In this document: piece by piece, positions 50,101 through 61,300 of the stretch
Numbering within the stretch: the first letter of the stretch is position 1
Layout of the letters: every line of letters starts with the position of its first letter
From: Apteryx mantelli
Taxonomy: Eukaryota; Chordata; Aves; Apterygiformes; Apterygidae
Direction of reading: 5' to 3'
DNA length: 64,000 nucleotides
Assembly: GCF_036417845.1 (NCBI RefSeq)
Contig: NC_089981.1
Location: forward strand, 22,588,001-22,652,000
Position numbers and translations under genes: made by a program
The notes under the pieces: generated by a model
Seen by the model: the letters and a program-made list of their open reading frames with translations, nothing else
What the model was told of the DNA's origin: nothing
Database searches by the model: none

Positions 50101-53100
50101 CTTACTCCTGAAACAAACTCTTTCACAGATTTGAGCTGCAGTGTGTTTTTTGTATTTTTTTTGTTAATTTGTGGTGCCTAATTAGAAAAAAATCCATGGT
50201 AACATTTACAATGACTAAGCTCACATTAGAGTACTGCAATTAGAGTATTTGAATTGTGATGATGGGATGTGGAAGCTGGTGTGTGCTCTTTTGCATTTAT
50301 TTCCCCTTCCTTTAGGGAACAAGGAGTTAATGGGATACTAGATTACAGTAAAGCCTATGACTCCCTGCTGTTTCATGAGAAGTCCCCTTATAGGGGAAAA
50401 CCACTGGGAGCATGCTGGAGAAAAGTCAGTTCCGTGGATAGCGGTTCACTTCGTAGTGCACGTTTTCAAATATGCAGTGTGATGAGTTCCTAGATGTGAT
50501 CAATAGGTCACTGAAGTTTTCCATTGTAGTAATGGATATGTAATCACGACAGGATGTCCAGAAGCACAACAAGCTTGAGCTGCCTTTGTGCCTTTAAAGA
50601 TCCCCTCCATTTTTTGAGGGAGGGTGGAAGGAACACGGAGCAGTGCTCAGAGTCTGGAGCTGCTGTCTTTTAAGAAGTATGGCCTTGAATCGCACTGATT
50701 GTGAAACTACATCAATGTATCTTGCTGAAGGGAAGCTAGTAGTGCTTGGACTGTGGTGTCCCTCCCACCTAATTGACCAATTGGCTTAGATATTTCTGAT
50801 GTAGATGCTAATGAAAGCCTAAAAACACAAGGAAAAACTGTGTTTGGAAAACAGTGACATGTTTTTACCTCTGGTATGTTATCTAACACCTCTAAGGAAA
50901 ATACCTAACAGTATCTTTAATATGGAGAGTTTCTACTTCAAGTAAGAACTCCTACACTTTTCCCAAGTAGAGATTCCTAACCACTACAGAACTCGGAGGA
51001 GAAGCTGCTGCTCTTAGCATTGGCAATATTTATAGTACTGCTTTCTTAAACAGAAAACTGAATAGAATTGTCATATGTCTCAAAGGCCTGTTCGATAACT
51101 GAATGTGAACAGAAAGGCATGTTCTGTTAGACAAATGGCAGTGCCACAAATAGTCACTGCCACTACTACTTGCCTTCAAGAAGACTCGCAGAATGCTGGC
51201 AAGCTTTCTCATGCTCATATACCTTCTTACCCAACAGGCTTTATAGTGTGTGTTTGGGTTTTTTTTTTCTTCTTCACACTAGTGATGGCACATCTTTAAT
51301 CATTGGGTCATCAAATGCCCTGCCTCTTACCCAGGGCAACTGAGGCTAAGAGGTAACACAATGAAACAGTTCTGCCTTATGCACAAACTAAAAATAAATG
51401 CATTAGCAGGTGGTTTCAATTATGTTGTTTGCTGACCATAAGCAAATTGGAGCTGGATGGGTAGTGGGAGTATCTAAACTATTGTAAAGGGTGGTTTTTT
51501 GTTTTGGGGTGGTTTTTTTTTTTTTTGCTTTAAATGTTGCCAGTACAGCAATCTTTGTTAAGACTCGCATATAAAAATGTATTTTTCAGTGTTTGTGTGG
51601 AGACCTCCTTAGAACAACTGCCTCCCTGTTCCTTTGGGAAATAAATGTGTTGACTTTGTCAGAAGTGTACTAGACTGTAGATTTTTGTATGTATGAAAGC
51701 AAATTAGCAACCCTAAGGAGACTTTTGCTCCATTATAACAGTTCCTCCCATCCAGATGCTTCTGTGCAATTTACTCAAAGCTTATCAGAGCGAGTCCTAA
51801 CAATACTGAAGTTGTTACTTGTATCGTGGATAAAGTATTGACTTAAACCCCAGCATTAGACTCCCCCCTCCCCCCTTAAACTAAGACTCTTTGGAAGTGA
51901 TAATTAATGGGCAGTGCTCCCAGTCTGTTAACTAAGATTTCAGTGTTTTTCCTGTCTGCTAGTAACCGACAGCACAGTAAGGATAACAGCTCCTAATTTT
52001 GTGGCCTGAGTGACCTACCTGGCAAGAGGACTAGGGAGAGAAACTGATTAAGTCGAAGGAAGGCCTGAATCCTGGGAGAGAACTGAGATAATCCAAATTA
52101 GGAGGGTCTTCTGGACAGCTGAAGTCTCTTTGAGACTTGAGTAACCCAAGCTTTAAAGGTCATGCAAGAGCTCAATAATGAGCTAGGGGCTTGGTTGATC
52201 TTCTGGTATCATCCAGCTTTTGCTTCAGAAATGGCACTTCAGACCCTACTTAATGTTCCATCCTTGCAGGAATCTGAACTGTGAAGATGAGGTTGGGGGA
52301 GATAAGTAACTACTTAAGCCAGACCAGATAACTGTTTTCCTACTGCATAAGGTAAAACAGTGAGTTTACAGCCTAGCTCACTTGATTCAGTAGCTAGAGC
52401 CTTTGGGTCTACTGCCATTATATGGCATCTGACAGGCAAACTGGCTTTCATCTCAGATGTCTGCATACTGCGAGGATGGATGACAGCAATCAACTTCTTA
52501 ATCAATAGTCTTGTAGCATTTCTACTTAATTGGCGTGGATGCCCTTTGTGCTTCAAACCTGGCTTCAGGCAGTTTACACTTAGTGCGGGAACAAGCTAAT
52601 CCTGCTGGAGTAGATGACCATCTAAATGAGCCACAAGCAGCCCACTATTTCTACCCTTGAAACATTCAGTTAATCTTGCAGCTCTTCTGCCAAGTTACTG
52701 TCATGTACATCTGTTCATTTGAAGACAGTATTTCAGATTGTCAACATATCCCTTTTCTGTAACTTCTGTTTTCTTGTTCTTATGTAGATTTTAATGCAAA
52801 GTTACTAACTTGGTTAAGGTGGTGTTATTCATGTAGTATTGAAGCTTTGACTACAGACTGGATTACTAGGAGATTAAGAACAGTAACCCTTTATTCTTCC
52901 AAAGAGCTGGATGACTTGTGATACTCAGTACTCTGTTAAACAAGATGGTAATCGAAGATAAAAGTACACTGCAGGCTACCTCACATAATGAAGACAGTAG
53001 GTAGCACAGTGGATAGTCTGGCAAACTGCCAAATATGAATTAACCGACTGCTAAGTACCTCAGACAGTGCTGTGGCTGGGTATCTGTTTGCTCAGGTATT

Positions 53101-56100
53101 CATCCTGGATAAGATCAACAGCACTGCTGTGTACTGTTTGTTGCTTTACAGCTGTAGTGTATGTCTTATCATCCACAAAATAGCCAGCCAAGACTTACTC
53201 TTGCAATCACCTCTTTTAACCTCTTGTTACAAACATTTAATCAGTCTTATTAAACTGGAAGAGCCTGAATAAGTGAAAGTGAGAAGGATGCATGGCCTAA
53301 ACTGATGTGGGATATGAAAATCTTAGTATCTGTATGTACTCTGGTTTAAATGCTGTACTAACCATCAGTTTGTATACATGATGTAACTTTTATTAAGCCT
53401 CTCCAAGCTGAATAGCTTGGCTACAGTAGATCTTTTTCAAACAAGGGCTCTGATAATTTCTTTAAACGGGAAGCTGCCTTACAGCCTGGAAATGAGACAG
53501 ATGAAGCAATTGCCTTGCCAAGCTTGAAACGTAGGCCTCTAGTTCTGCAGCACAACTTCTCAGCTGTCATCAACAGTGCTCTTATCTTCCTTTCTGACCA
53601 GCCTTAAGGGTGCTTAAGTATTTTAGTAGTAGTAAAATAAATGTGCTTGTAGAAATTCTTCAGCAAGTGCTAACATGGCCAAGTAATGTGAAGAAAACTT
53701 GCCGGTTAAACGCTTTCTCAAACAGGCTGCTGCTTGATGGGACAGAAAACTTAGCTAAAACTGATATGTCTCTTGGTTGGTTGATTTGTTCTTTCCCTTC
53801 CCCTGTATATGGAACAGTGTGAAGCCACCTGTTTCTGGGAGGCTTTATCTCACTTCGTCATCTTCTAATGCAAACAATAATGAGTTAGAAGTCTAAATAT
53901 GATTACCATGCAACGCTACTGCTGGAGTTCTAGGAAATCAGCTAACTCAAGAGTTAGAATTAAGCTGGAGTATCCTGAGCATTGTTATGTGGCTGCCCTC
54001 AGTGGCACTAACCCTTGGTGTGCTAGTACTGCTCTAGAACTGCGGTTTCAGGCATGTGTATACTGTAGTTGGTGATAGTGCGGCCTCCGCTCTTCCTCAA
54101 GTGCTTGCATTAGCTTAGATGCTGAAATTGAGAGAATCTTTTGCCTGACTTCAGAATGGATATGGAAATGAATTCATTAGCTTAAACTTTAATTGGGCCA
54201 TTTTAGCTGAACTTTACTGGTACGAAGGGTTGCATAATAGGGGGGGTTAACTGAAAAAAGCAGTTACTCAGTTTTCTCCATTTAAACTAATGAGGAATAG
54301 CTAGCAAATTATACTAATTTGCCAAGCATCATCCTGGCTCATTCTAGACAAGTCTCCAGCCTATTAAATGAAATTCCGAAGATATTTCAATAGCTGCTTT
54401 ATTAATATCAAGATGCTTGCTTTATGGATAAAATCGATGTAGTAAGGAGACAATTTTAGGGCTTGACCACAAATCCAAATTGGTTTCCCAATATGTGGAA
54501 TTGCATTTGTATCACCAGGTAGTTGCTACTGTATGTTTTGTCAAAGTTGAGATGAGATTATGTAGTGCAGAACAACTTGATGGAATTATTAAGAACAGGC
54601 TTTTGTTTTATGTTAACATGCTACAAGTCTTGGACTTCATAGCTGTGCTAATGTTCAGAGAAACTAAAACTTCAGACCTGAGGTTACTGTTTATTATGGG
54701 TATTCTAGTCAACTTGGTGTTACAGCTGTGTGCATTGGGAGGGGAGGGGGGTGATGATTGTTTTGCTGAGGCTGCAATCCATTTCTGCCAAAGGGTGCTG
54801 ACTTCACAAATTCCTAAAGTATTTCAGCAAAGCTTCCCTTTAATGCTCAGTTGCTTCTAAAAACTATGTTCTTTGTTTCCTAAGCAAGCAACTGATGATG
54901 TGTGAGTCTAATGGGTAAAAATGCTGCTAGAAAGGCTTGGAGAGAGGAGAAGGTGTCTTTGGGCTTAAAAAAAAAAAAAAAACTTTAAGGCGTTGGTTCC
55001 ATCTTAGATTAAGAAAGCTGGCTAAGATTTACTGTACTTGTCTTGTTTTCCCCTTTCCTACCTGCCCCCCCATTTTTAACTTCAGTGATTATTGCCACAC
55101 TTACTGAGGTTAGAGAAACAGTTGCTAATAAATTCAGAGTGCATATTGCAACCCTTTGCTTACAGACAGAGGAACTTTAAGATGTAAAGCAAGGACCTAG
55201 CTTCCCAACTAGCTAGTTAAATATCATACTCGGTTTAGTGACATCCCAGTCTTAGGTCAGTGTTCTCTGACCATTTGCCTAAAGGAAACATGAAATCTCT
55301 GGGCTCAATATTAACCCATTAAAGTATGAGTTATGTGCCCTTCCATTTGAAAAGGAAAAAGCATTAGTAGTTTCAGTTGAAATTTAAACTTTATCCTCCA
55401 GTTTCTGGTAATACTGGGACAAGTTAATTGCTGAAAATGAAACTAAAGGAGGTGTTTTTAGGTCTTTAAAAGAGGTTTTCTTATTGAAGATAGCTTATCA
55501 ATCTTGAACTTCTTATTTATTTACATATCACTTTGGCATATGTTACTTACTGCAGCCCTCTGTTCATAGAGGGCATGGACCCAGGAGCAAAAGACTTGCT
55601 TTAGTCTAGTAGTCAATTCTTAATGATAACAAGCATCTTAAACATAACACTTAATCTCCAGCATGTGCACAGGACAAATAATCTGATTGAGACATCTAAA
55701 ATCTGTAGTGGAAGACGCTTCAAGCTTTAAACTTTCCCTGCTGTTGTGAATAGCACTACTGCTTTAAAATCAACTTATTTTAGTTTGGCCATGTTTAATT
55801 TGAAGAAAAACCCTAATATATTCCATGAAATATTGGTGGAAAATTGGTTAAACCCGGTGATCTGAACAGATGCCTCTTAAGAATGGAGGAAACTATACTG
55901 TAGTCTTTAGCCTTGTCAGTCCAGGAATGAATAGGAGTTTCTTGGCTGAATTAAAATTAAGGATATACCTCCAGCTCTGCCTGAAAACTAAGATGCACAT
56001 AGATAGAAACTATGATTTATGGTTCAGAATAGGTATTGGGAATTCTTGAGCTCTGAAAAGGCCTAAATTCTTAAAAATGGTAAGTGGACAAATAACTGAA

Positions 56101-58309
56101 AGTAAATAGCCTTTTCTTCAGGGTCGGGTGTATTGTTTCTTTTTGTTTCTCCAGTGTGTGTGGAGCGGGGGTTGCAATGTGGAGTGCCTGCCAAGGTTCC
56201 TTGCACTTTGGTATTTTGAGCAGTGTCCCTTAAAACAGTGTTGTAGAAACACTAGTGTAGCAGCTATTGCTGCTAAAATGACAAGGCAAACCTCTATAGT
56301 TGCTGCTATTCTGTGCCTAACTTGTTTTTGTTTGTGTAGTGTACTTATCTTGCCACATGCCTGTACTCTTATTACCATTATTGTAGACCATTGCAGAATT
56401 ATAGACTATTATTATATTATGGTATTATATATAGAAAACCAATTGTTTGCTTCATCATAGGCAAAAGTCACTTTCAGAAGGGCTTAACTTTGAGTTTTTT
56501 CAGTCTAAATCAAGAATTGAGAAAAGCTGTTTTAAATTGTATTTGGCCTGGGATTCCCTTAAACTTTAATGTGTTTGCTATTTTTAACCTGTCTTGAGGC
56601 TCTTGCTTCCTTGAGTTACTTGGTTGTCTTTCATCTGCCCTGCTGCCACATCATCTTAGAAATGGGGAAGGGATGGGAAATAGTTATTGGGTGGCATACA
56701 AGGCTTTGCCATATACCTCCTGCCACTTGCAAATGAAGAAGGATGTTTAAAAGCCATCAGCTGTGAGTTGTTGCTTTCCTTGCATGGAAGGAAGGTGTGA
56801 GTTGGAGGTGTTGTAGAACTGCTGACTGGTCCTGATCTGTTCTTCAGGTTTTGTCATGTACCTTTCCCTCACTAACATGGCTGCATTTTATGACTAGGTA
56901 TCCGGCTGTGCCTAAGGGCAGTGAGACAGTATTTGGCAGGCTGGGAACTTAGGTCTGTAACAGCCTACTGAAGTGGAGGAGAGGGATATGTGAAAGCAGG
57001 CATCTGATCCCTCCACTGATGAAGTTGGTCCGCTTTCACGCAGGGCAAGAAAACTTATTCACAAGCTTCTAGCCAAATATAAGTGATGGAGGTAGGGGAA
57101 GCAGTTTGTTTCTGCTGCTAGCTGAGGCTTTTCAGAAAGTACTGGAAAGTCTGAGTATGTATTGGTCTGAATTTGCAGCACTGCTAGATGACTGGTTCTG
57201 TATTGCTAAAATGGGTTTCACTTATTTCAAGCAGTTATATGTGATTCCTGGGTTAGATATTTCATCCTAACATGCTCACCGAGATGGGAGGTAACTGACC
57301 CAGACCACTGTAGCTTCTGAAACTGCAGAAACCAAGATGCTGAGGAGTAGTAAGCTTCTTGGGTAATACTCGCACTGTCCAAACCAAAGTGAGTTTACCA
57401 TCGTCTCAGTTTAAAATGTGTCTCACTTCTCTGAATACCTAACTTGAGTTGGCACCAGAAAAACTAATACTTACTTTTGGAAGCAAAAGTTGATATGAAA
57501 TACAAGTTGTGCTGAGAGCGTAGTATGTTTTCTAATAAAATGTGAATGCATACATTTCTGGTTTTGCAAGCGACTTTTTTGGAGCATATGGAAAGTCTTG
57601 TTAACTTTAGCATGTATCCCTTCTGTCCAAGGTTTTTCAGTCTTTTGGATGTTTATGGGTTTACTGCTTTTCCTTTTTAATGTCTGTTAAGAACTTAGGC
57701 TTTTTTTTCTTTGCTATTAAACCAAATGACCATTCAGTAGAGGGGGGGAAAAAAAACTTGCTGTGTTATTCCTCAGCTTGTTAAGAACACAAGTTGTTTG
57801 TTTAGATGATTTTGCTCATCTTAAAGAAAGGGAATCTTCCTGAGCAATTAAGAGGACTGACAACCTGGTAACCAAATCAAAAGTGAAATTCAAAACTTTT
57901 TTTCTTGCCAGTTTAAGAAATAGAGAAGATCTATTACTAGACTTTCACACTTTAAAAGCATCTCAGCTTAATTGTATGAGGTTTTGGTAGCTGTCTAAAG
58001 TTTGCAGGTCAAACTTAAAACAGGGAAGTCCTCTTAGTGTCTCAGTTCCATCCTAAAGCAATGCTTAAGTTACCTGTGTGATGGTTCCATTCATCTAGTC
58101 TTAATGCTGCTTTGGGAAGGGAGAGGAACAATTCCTCCTAATGCTTGTGTGTTCATCCAATATGGTTGGGTGGAAAGAAACTTGGGCCAGTAGAGAGCTG
58201 TTTGAAACGCCATATCCTGATATATGTTCTTTGATTTCAGGCAAAAGCAAAGAAGCAGAGATAAAGAGAATAAACAAAGAACTAGCAAACATTCGCTCAA
58301 AATTTAAAG
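44047..58309 (+). CDS. AP2A2: AP-2 complex subunit alpha (AP2A2 by synteny), first two coding exons
   Basis: This is the large alpha adaptin of the AP-2 complex, which links clathrin, PIP2-rich plasma membrane and cargo in endocytosis. Exons 44047-44113 and 58241-58309 join in phase to give [45 protein letters not shown], the N-terminal trunk start of the roughly 940-residue protein. The lysines of the KSKEAEIKR stretch belong to the N-terminal basic PIP2-binding surface known in the family. The two vertebrate paralogues, AP2A1 and AP2A2, are the same over these residues, so paralogue choice depends on the head-to-head neighbour CHID1, which adjoins AP2A2 in human. The intron between the exons is 14.1 kb; exon 3 is beyond the right edge. 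Confidence 0.95.
44267..44276 (+). promoter_or_regulatory. YY1-like site in early AP2A2 intron 1
   Basis: AAATGGCGGC fits the YY1 core AANATGGCGGC closely. It lies about 150 bases downstream of the exon 1 donor, a place where YY1 sites often occur in CpG-island genes. A second copy of the core is at 43697-43705. This is a motif match only. Confidence 0.35.
44324..44360 (+). repeat. (TTTCC)n plus poly-T pyrimidine tract
   Basis: About four TTTCC units followed by a T12 run and CCCC, about 210 bases into AP2A2 intron 1. Strictly pyrimidine over 37 bases, so it could form triplex DNA. Confidence 0.9.
44384..44470 (+). repeat. G-rich tracts with quadruplex potential
   Basis: Two clusters of G runs on the coding strand, 44384-44410 (runs of four, ten, four and three G) and 44453-44470 (ten and six G), early in AP2A2 intron 1. 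The first meets the four-run G-quadruplex pattern. Confidence 0.75.
44764..44774 (+). repeat. poly-G run
   Basis: Eleven G in AP2A2 intron 1, continuing the G-skew seen downstream of the promoter. Confidence 0.85.
46427..46478 (+). repeat. G/T-rich stretch with GTTT repeats
   Basis: Contains GTTTGTTTGTTTGTTTTTG between G runs and T8, in AP2A2 intron 1. A similar G/T stretch is at 45338-45395. Confidence 0.7.
51523..51536 (+). repeat. poly-T run
   Basis: Fourteen T in AP2A2 intron 1. Confidence 0.85.
54967..54982 (+). repeat. poly-A run
   Basis: Sixteen A in AP2A2 intron 1. The upstream sequence is not recognisable as a retrocopy. Confidence 0.85.
58241..58309 (+). CDS. AP2A2: AP2A2 coding exon 2
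   Basis: 69 nt between TTCTTTGATTTCAG and AAAG/GTAAGTGAC. It completes the Cys codon and encodes [20 protein letters not shown] then FK, plus one base. It matches alpha-adaptin residues 24-45 exactly as I recall them. It is too short for an ORF scan; minus-strand frames over the same bases are shadows. Confidence 0.96.
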
Positions 58310-61300
58310 GTAAGTGACTTGACCATTCTAAAAACTGTACTGCTTGCTTTCTTTGTGACGCTTTCTCCTATTCCATGGGGGATTTGTTTTGTTTTTACAT
58401 GTTTGGATTTTTTTTGTCAACTGTTGTGGCAAGCAAAAAGCTAGAGGAGGCTGTTTGAATAACTGTTGAAAATAGACTATTAACTGCAGGACTTTTTGAC
58501 AGTCCTGTGGTGCTTGGCCATAATGGAAGGAAATGCCCTTCTCTATCAAAGAACTGAGCTACCGTTCACAAACTCTGCATTTTCTAATGCTTTGCCACCC
58601 AACCTTGTGACTACTCAGCCTGTACCTGTGGAAGGCTATGAATTAAAGAAACGTGATTATCCTTAGCAAAACCAAATCTGTTTGAAACCCCCTACGCATG
58701 GTTGTACACACGTGCTCACTTGTGTGCTTTCTTTCTTTCTCCCTCACTTTTGGGGAATTAATGTGTTAAGTAGTCTTCTAGTGGAATTAAGGTGAAAACA
58801 TATAGCTTATGAGCCCTTGAGGCTGTAGGTCTTGACCATTTCAATAAGCAACAGCAATACAAACTGTATAAAACAAAGAATATGCAGTGACTTTTCACCA
58901 GGATGGAGTCATTGAGGCAGCAGTTAAGCAACAAATGATAATGCTCATACAGTAACTGTATTCCAAGTGGTTTAGTTGTATATGTGGCTTTATGGGCTTT
59001 TTGTTAAGCTTCTGAGGAGTAGCTGAGATGTTTTTGAACAGAGTTCCATCAGTAATGCCTATGGTAAAATAAGCTTTCTGTTTAAATAGATATAGGACTA
59101 TGTAGCTAGATAACGTGTTGCAGTGTGGAGGTGATGTATGGGGCTTAAAACTTACTATCTTCAGAGTAAACTTGTTTACCTTAATTTTCTATCCTGCCTC
59201 GTAGGCTGGTGTTTCTCATAGGAATATTTATTGCTTTTACAAAGCCTGAAATAACTTTCCTGAACTTCTTAGTCATCTGTTGATGTTCTTTTTCTGTGCA
59301 GTGTATCTCTTGAGGGCATGCTGCAATGTGAAATTTGTTGAAAGAGGAAGTAATGTGAAACTTCAATTCACTTCTCAAACATATTCAAAAACTTCTTTAA
59401 ACTGTTTTAAACTAAATTCAGCCCCTTTGCCTGGAAGGAATATTTAATCTGTCTAATATAGATTGTACTTGGAAACTAAATTGCTTTATTTAAAAAAATC
59501 TATGACTTTATGCTTAAACATTGACTTGGAAATGAAGGTCACTTTGAACATACAGCCAGAATTAACAAAAATGACTTTTACTCTTGTATTCAAGTTTCCA
59601 TTAGACCCTTGAACTATGTGCTGGTCACTCGGTGTGCATGCATACTCTGTACTTGAAGGTAATGTCTACTTGGTCATTGCAACTGAACAATGACATAAGT
59701 TTTAGACTTGGAGTGGGCGAGGGAATAGGCCTTAGAACAGACTGTGCAAAGCATGCCAAATCTGCCAAAACACCAGTGTTTGGTGGAACCTTTGCAATGA
59801 AAAGGAAGTGAAAAACAATGTGACAGCATAGGAAGATGCTGAAATGAAAGTGGGGGTTTTTGTTTTGCTCTTTTTCCCTAGAAAAATAGCCATGCAAAAA
59901 AACTTCCTCAGTTATCTTATGGCTGAAGCTACCCATCTGGATCAAGTATACTGAAGTTTGTAAAATAAAAATGTTAGCACAGAGGGATGTGAATGCTTCT
60001 AATTTTAGAAAGAATTTCTTAACTCTCCTGAAGTGTCCTATACTCTAGTCAACTTATCACCTCCAGGCTTTCGTTGACACTTAAGAGTTTTTACAAGTCT
60101 CTAAATGGGGGCTCCTGACCCTTTGTCAGTGCTAGCCTTTCTGGCTTGCTCAGAGTTGGATTTGTTCTTGGATTCAGGAGCTAAATTTGCTTTGACGTCA
60201 CTCAGACAATGAGAATCGTGAGCTTTGTTTAACCTACATCTCTTTAGAAGAGCATGCTTTTTGTGGCATGTAGAACAGGAGAAATCACCTGGTTGTGAAG
60301 GGCAAGACTTGTGTGCAGGAGAGATCTGGGGAAGCTGAAGTTGCCTTTTCCAAGAAGAGGTAAAGGTACTTCAACAGCAGAGCAGAAATAGAGATAATGT
60401 GTGTTGGCAGACTGCTCTAAAATCAATTTTCTGAAAAAAGAAAGCTGATGTAAGTTTTTCTTTTTGCCCAAACTTTTGCTGCTTTTGCAGCAGGTATAAT
60501 TGAAGCTGAAGAGAACAAGCATGTTAAGTTTGTTTTAAAAATTAGGTTGACTTAAAGTAGAAACAGCTGAATGAAGGAGTTTCACTTAAGGAGTATTCTA
60601 CATAAAACTGAGGAGGCAGTTGTCTGTATTTCTAGTCTTGTGACTGTCAAACTTGATCCTCCTTGAATAAGGACTCAAACAAGTAACACAAAGCACAACC
60701 AGTTATAGCGCTAGTGCTGGGTAACTTGTTTGTTAGCACTCATATACCATTTGTGTTCAGCATAAGCCACGCTGATAATCTGAAACTTACTGAATTGCCG
60801 ATATTTGACTTGATTATGTCGAGCTTGTATCTCGAGGTGTCTGTCCTGTTGACGTGCTTGATGCATTACAGAGGAGGAGAGCGTGAAATCATTGTTGGAA
60901 CTTCTTCAACTTTTAGCACTTCAAGATGTTTGCTGATATGCCAAACTTCCTTAAGGGACTCCTGGTCAAGACCTGGTCTTATATGTGCCTTCCAGTGCAT
61001 TTATGAAGATACTACTTTCAGTTTCATCAGAGGAGCACACACTGCATCCCTAACATAAAAGTGAATGCTGATCTGACTACTCCTTTGATTATATTGCAAG
61101 CTTCCCTGGACTGCAGTAAAACTGGAGTCATTTTTCTTGTTAAGTGGCCTTGCATGCAACAAAGGCGACAAAGCCCACCTGAAGGTGAAAAGTACTGATT
61201 CATGCTGTGGCTTAATGTGTTCCACGCTTATGGGGCATAGTTTTCATATTTTTGTACCATTCTTTGAAAATGGTTCATGTAATGCTATAACTTAATTTAT

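Larger units (their letters stand above)
44114..58240 (+). other. AP2A2: AP2A2 intron 1 (14.1 kb)
   Basis: It begins GTGAGTG inside the CpG island and ends TTGATTTCAG. The first 700 bases are G-rich on the coding strand; the rest is AT/T-rich and without recognised genes. Contains (TTTCC)n at 44324-44360, GT/T-rich stretches at 45338-45395 and 46427-46478, T14 at 51523-51536 and A16 at 54967-54982. Open frames of up to 126 codons resemble no family. Confidence 0.9.

Noticed and set aside
54480-54860. 126-codon plus-strand frame in AP2A2 intron 1
   Set aside because: Hydrophobic but without a recognised family or splice sites; AP2A2 exon 1 joins exon 2 directly in phase without it.
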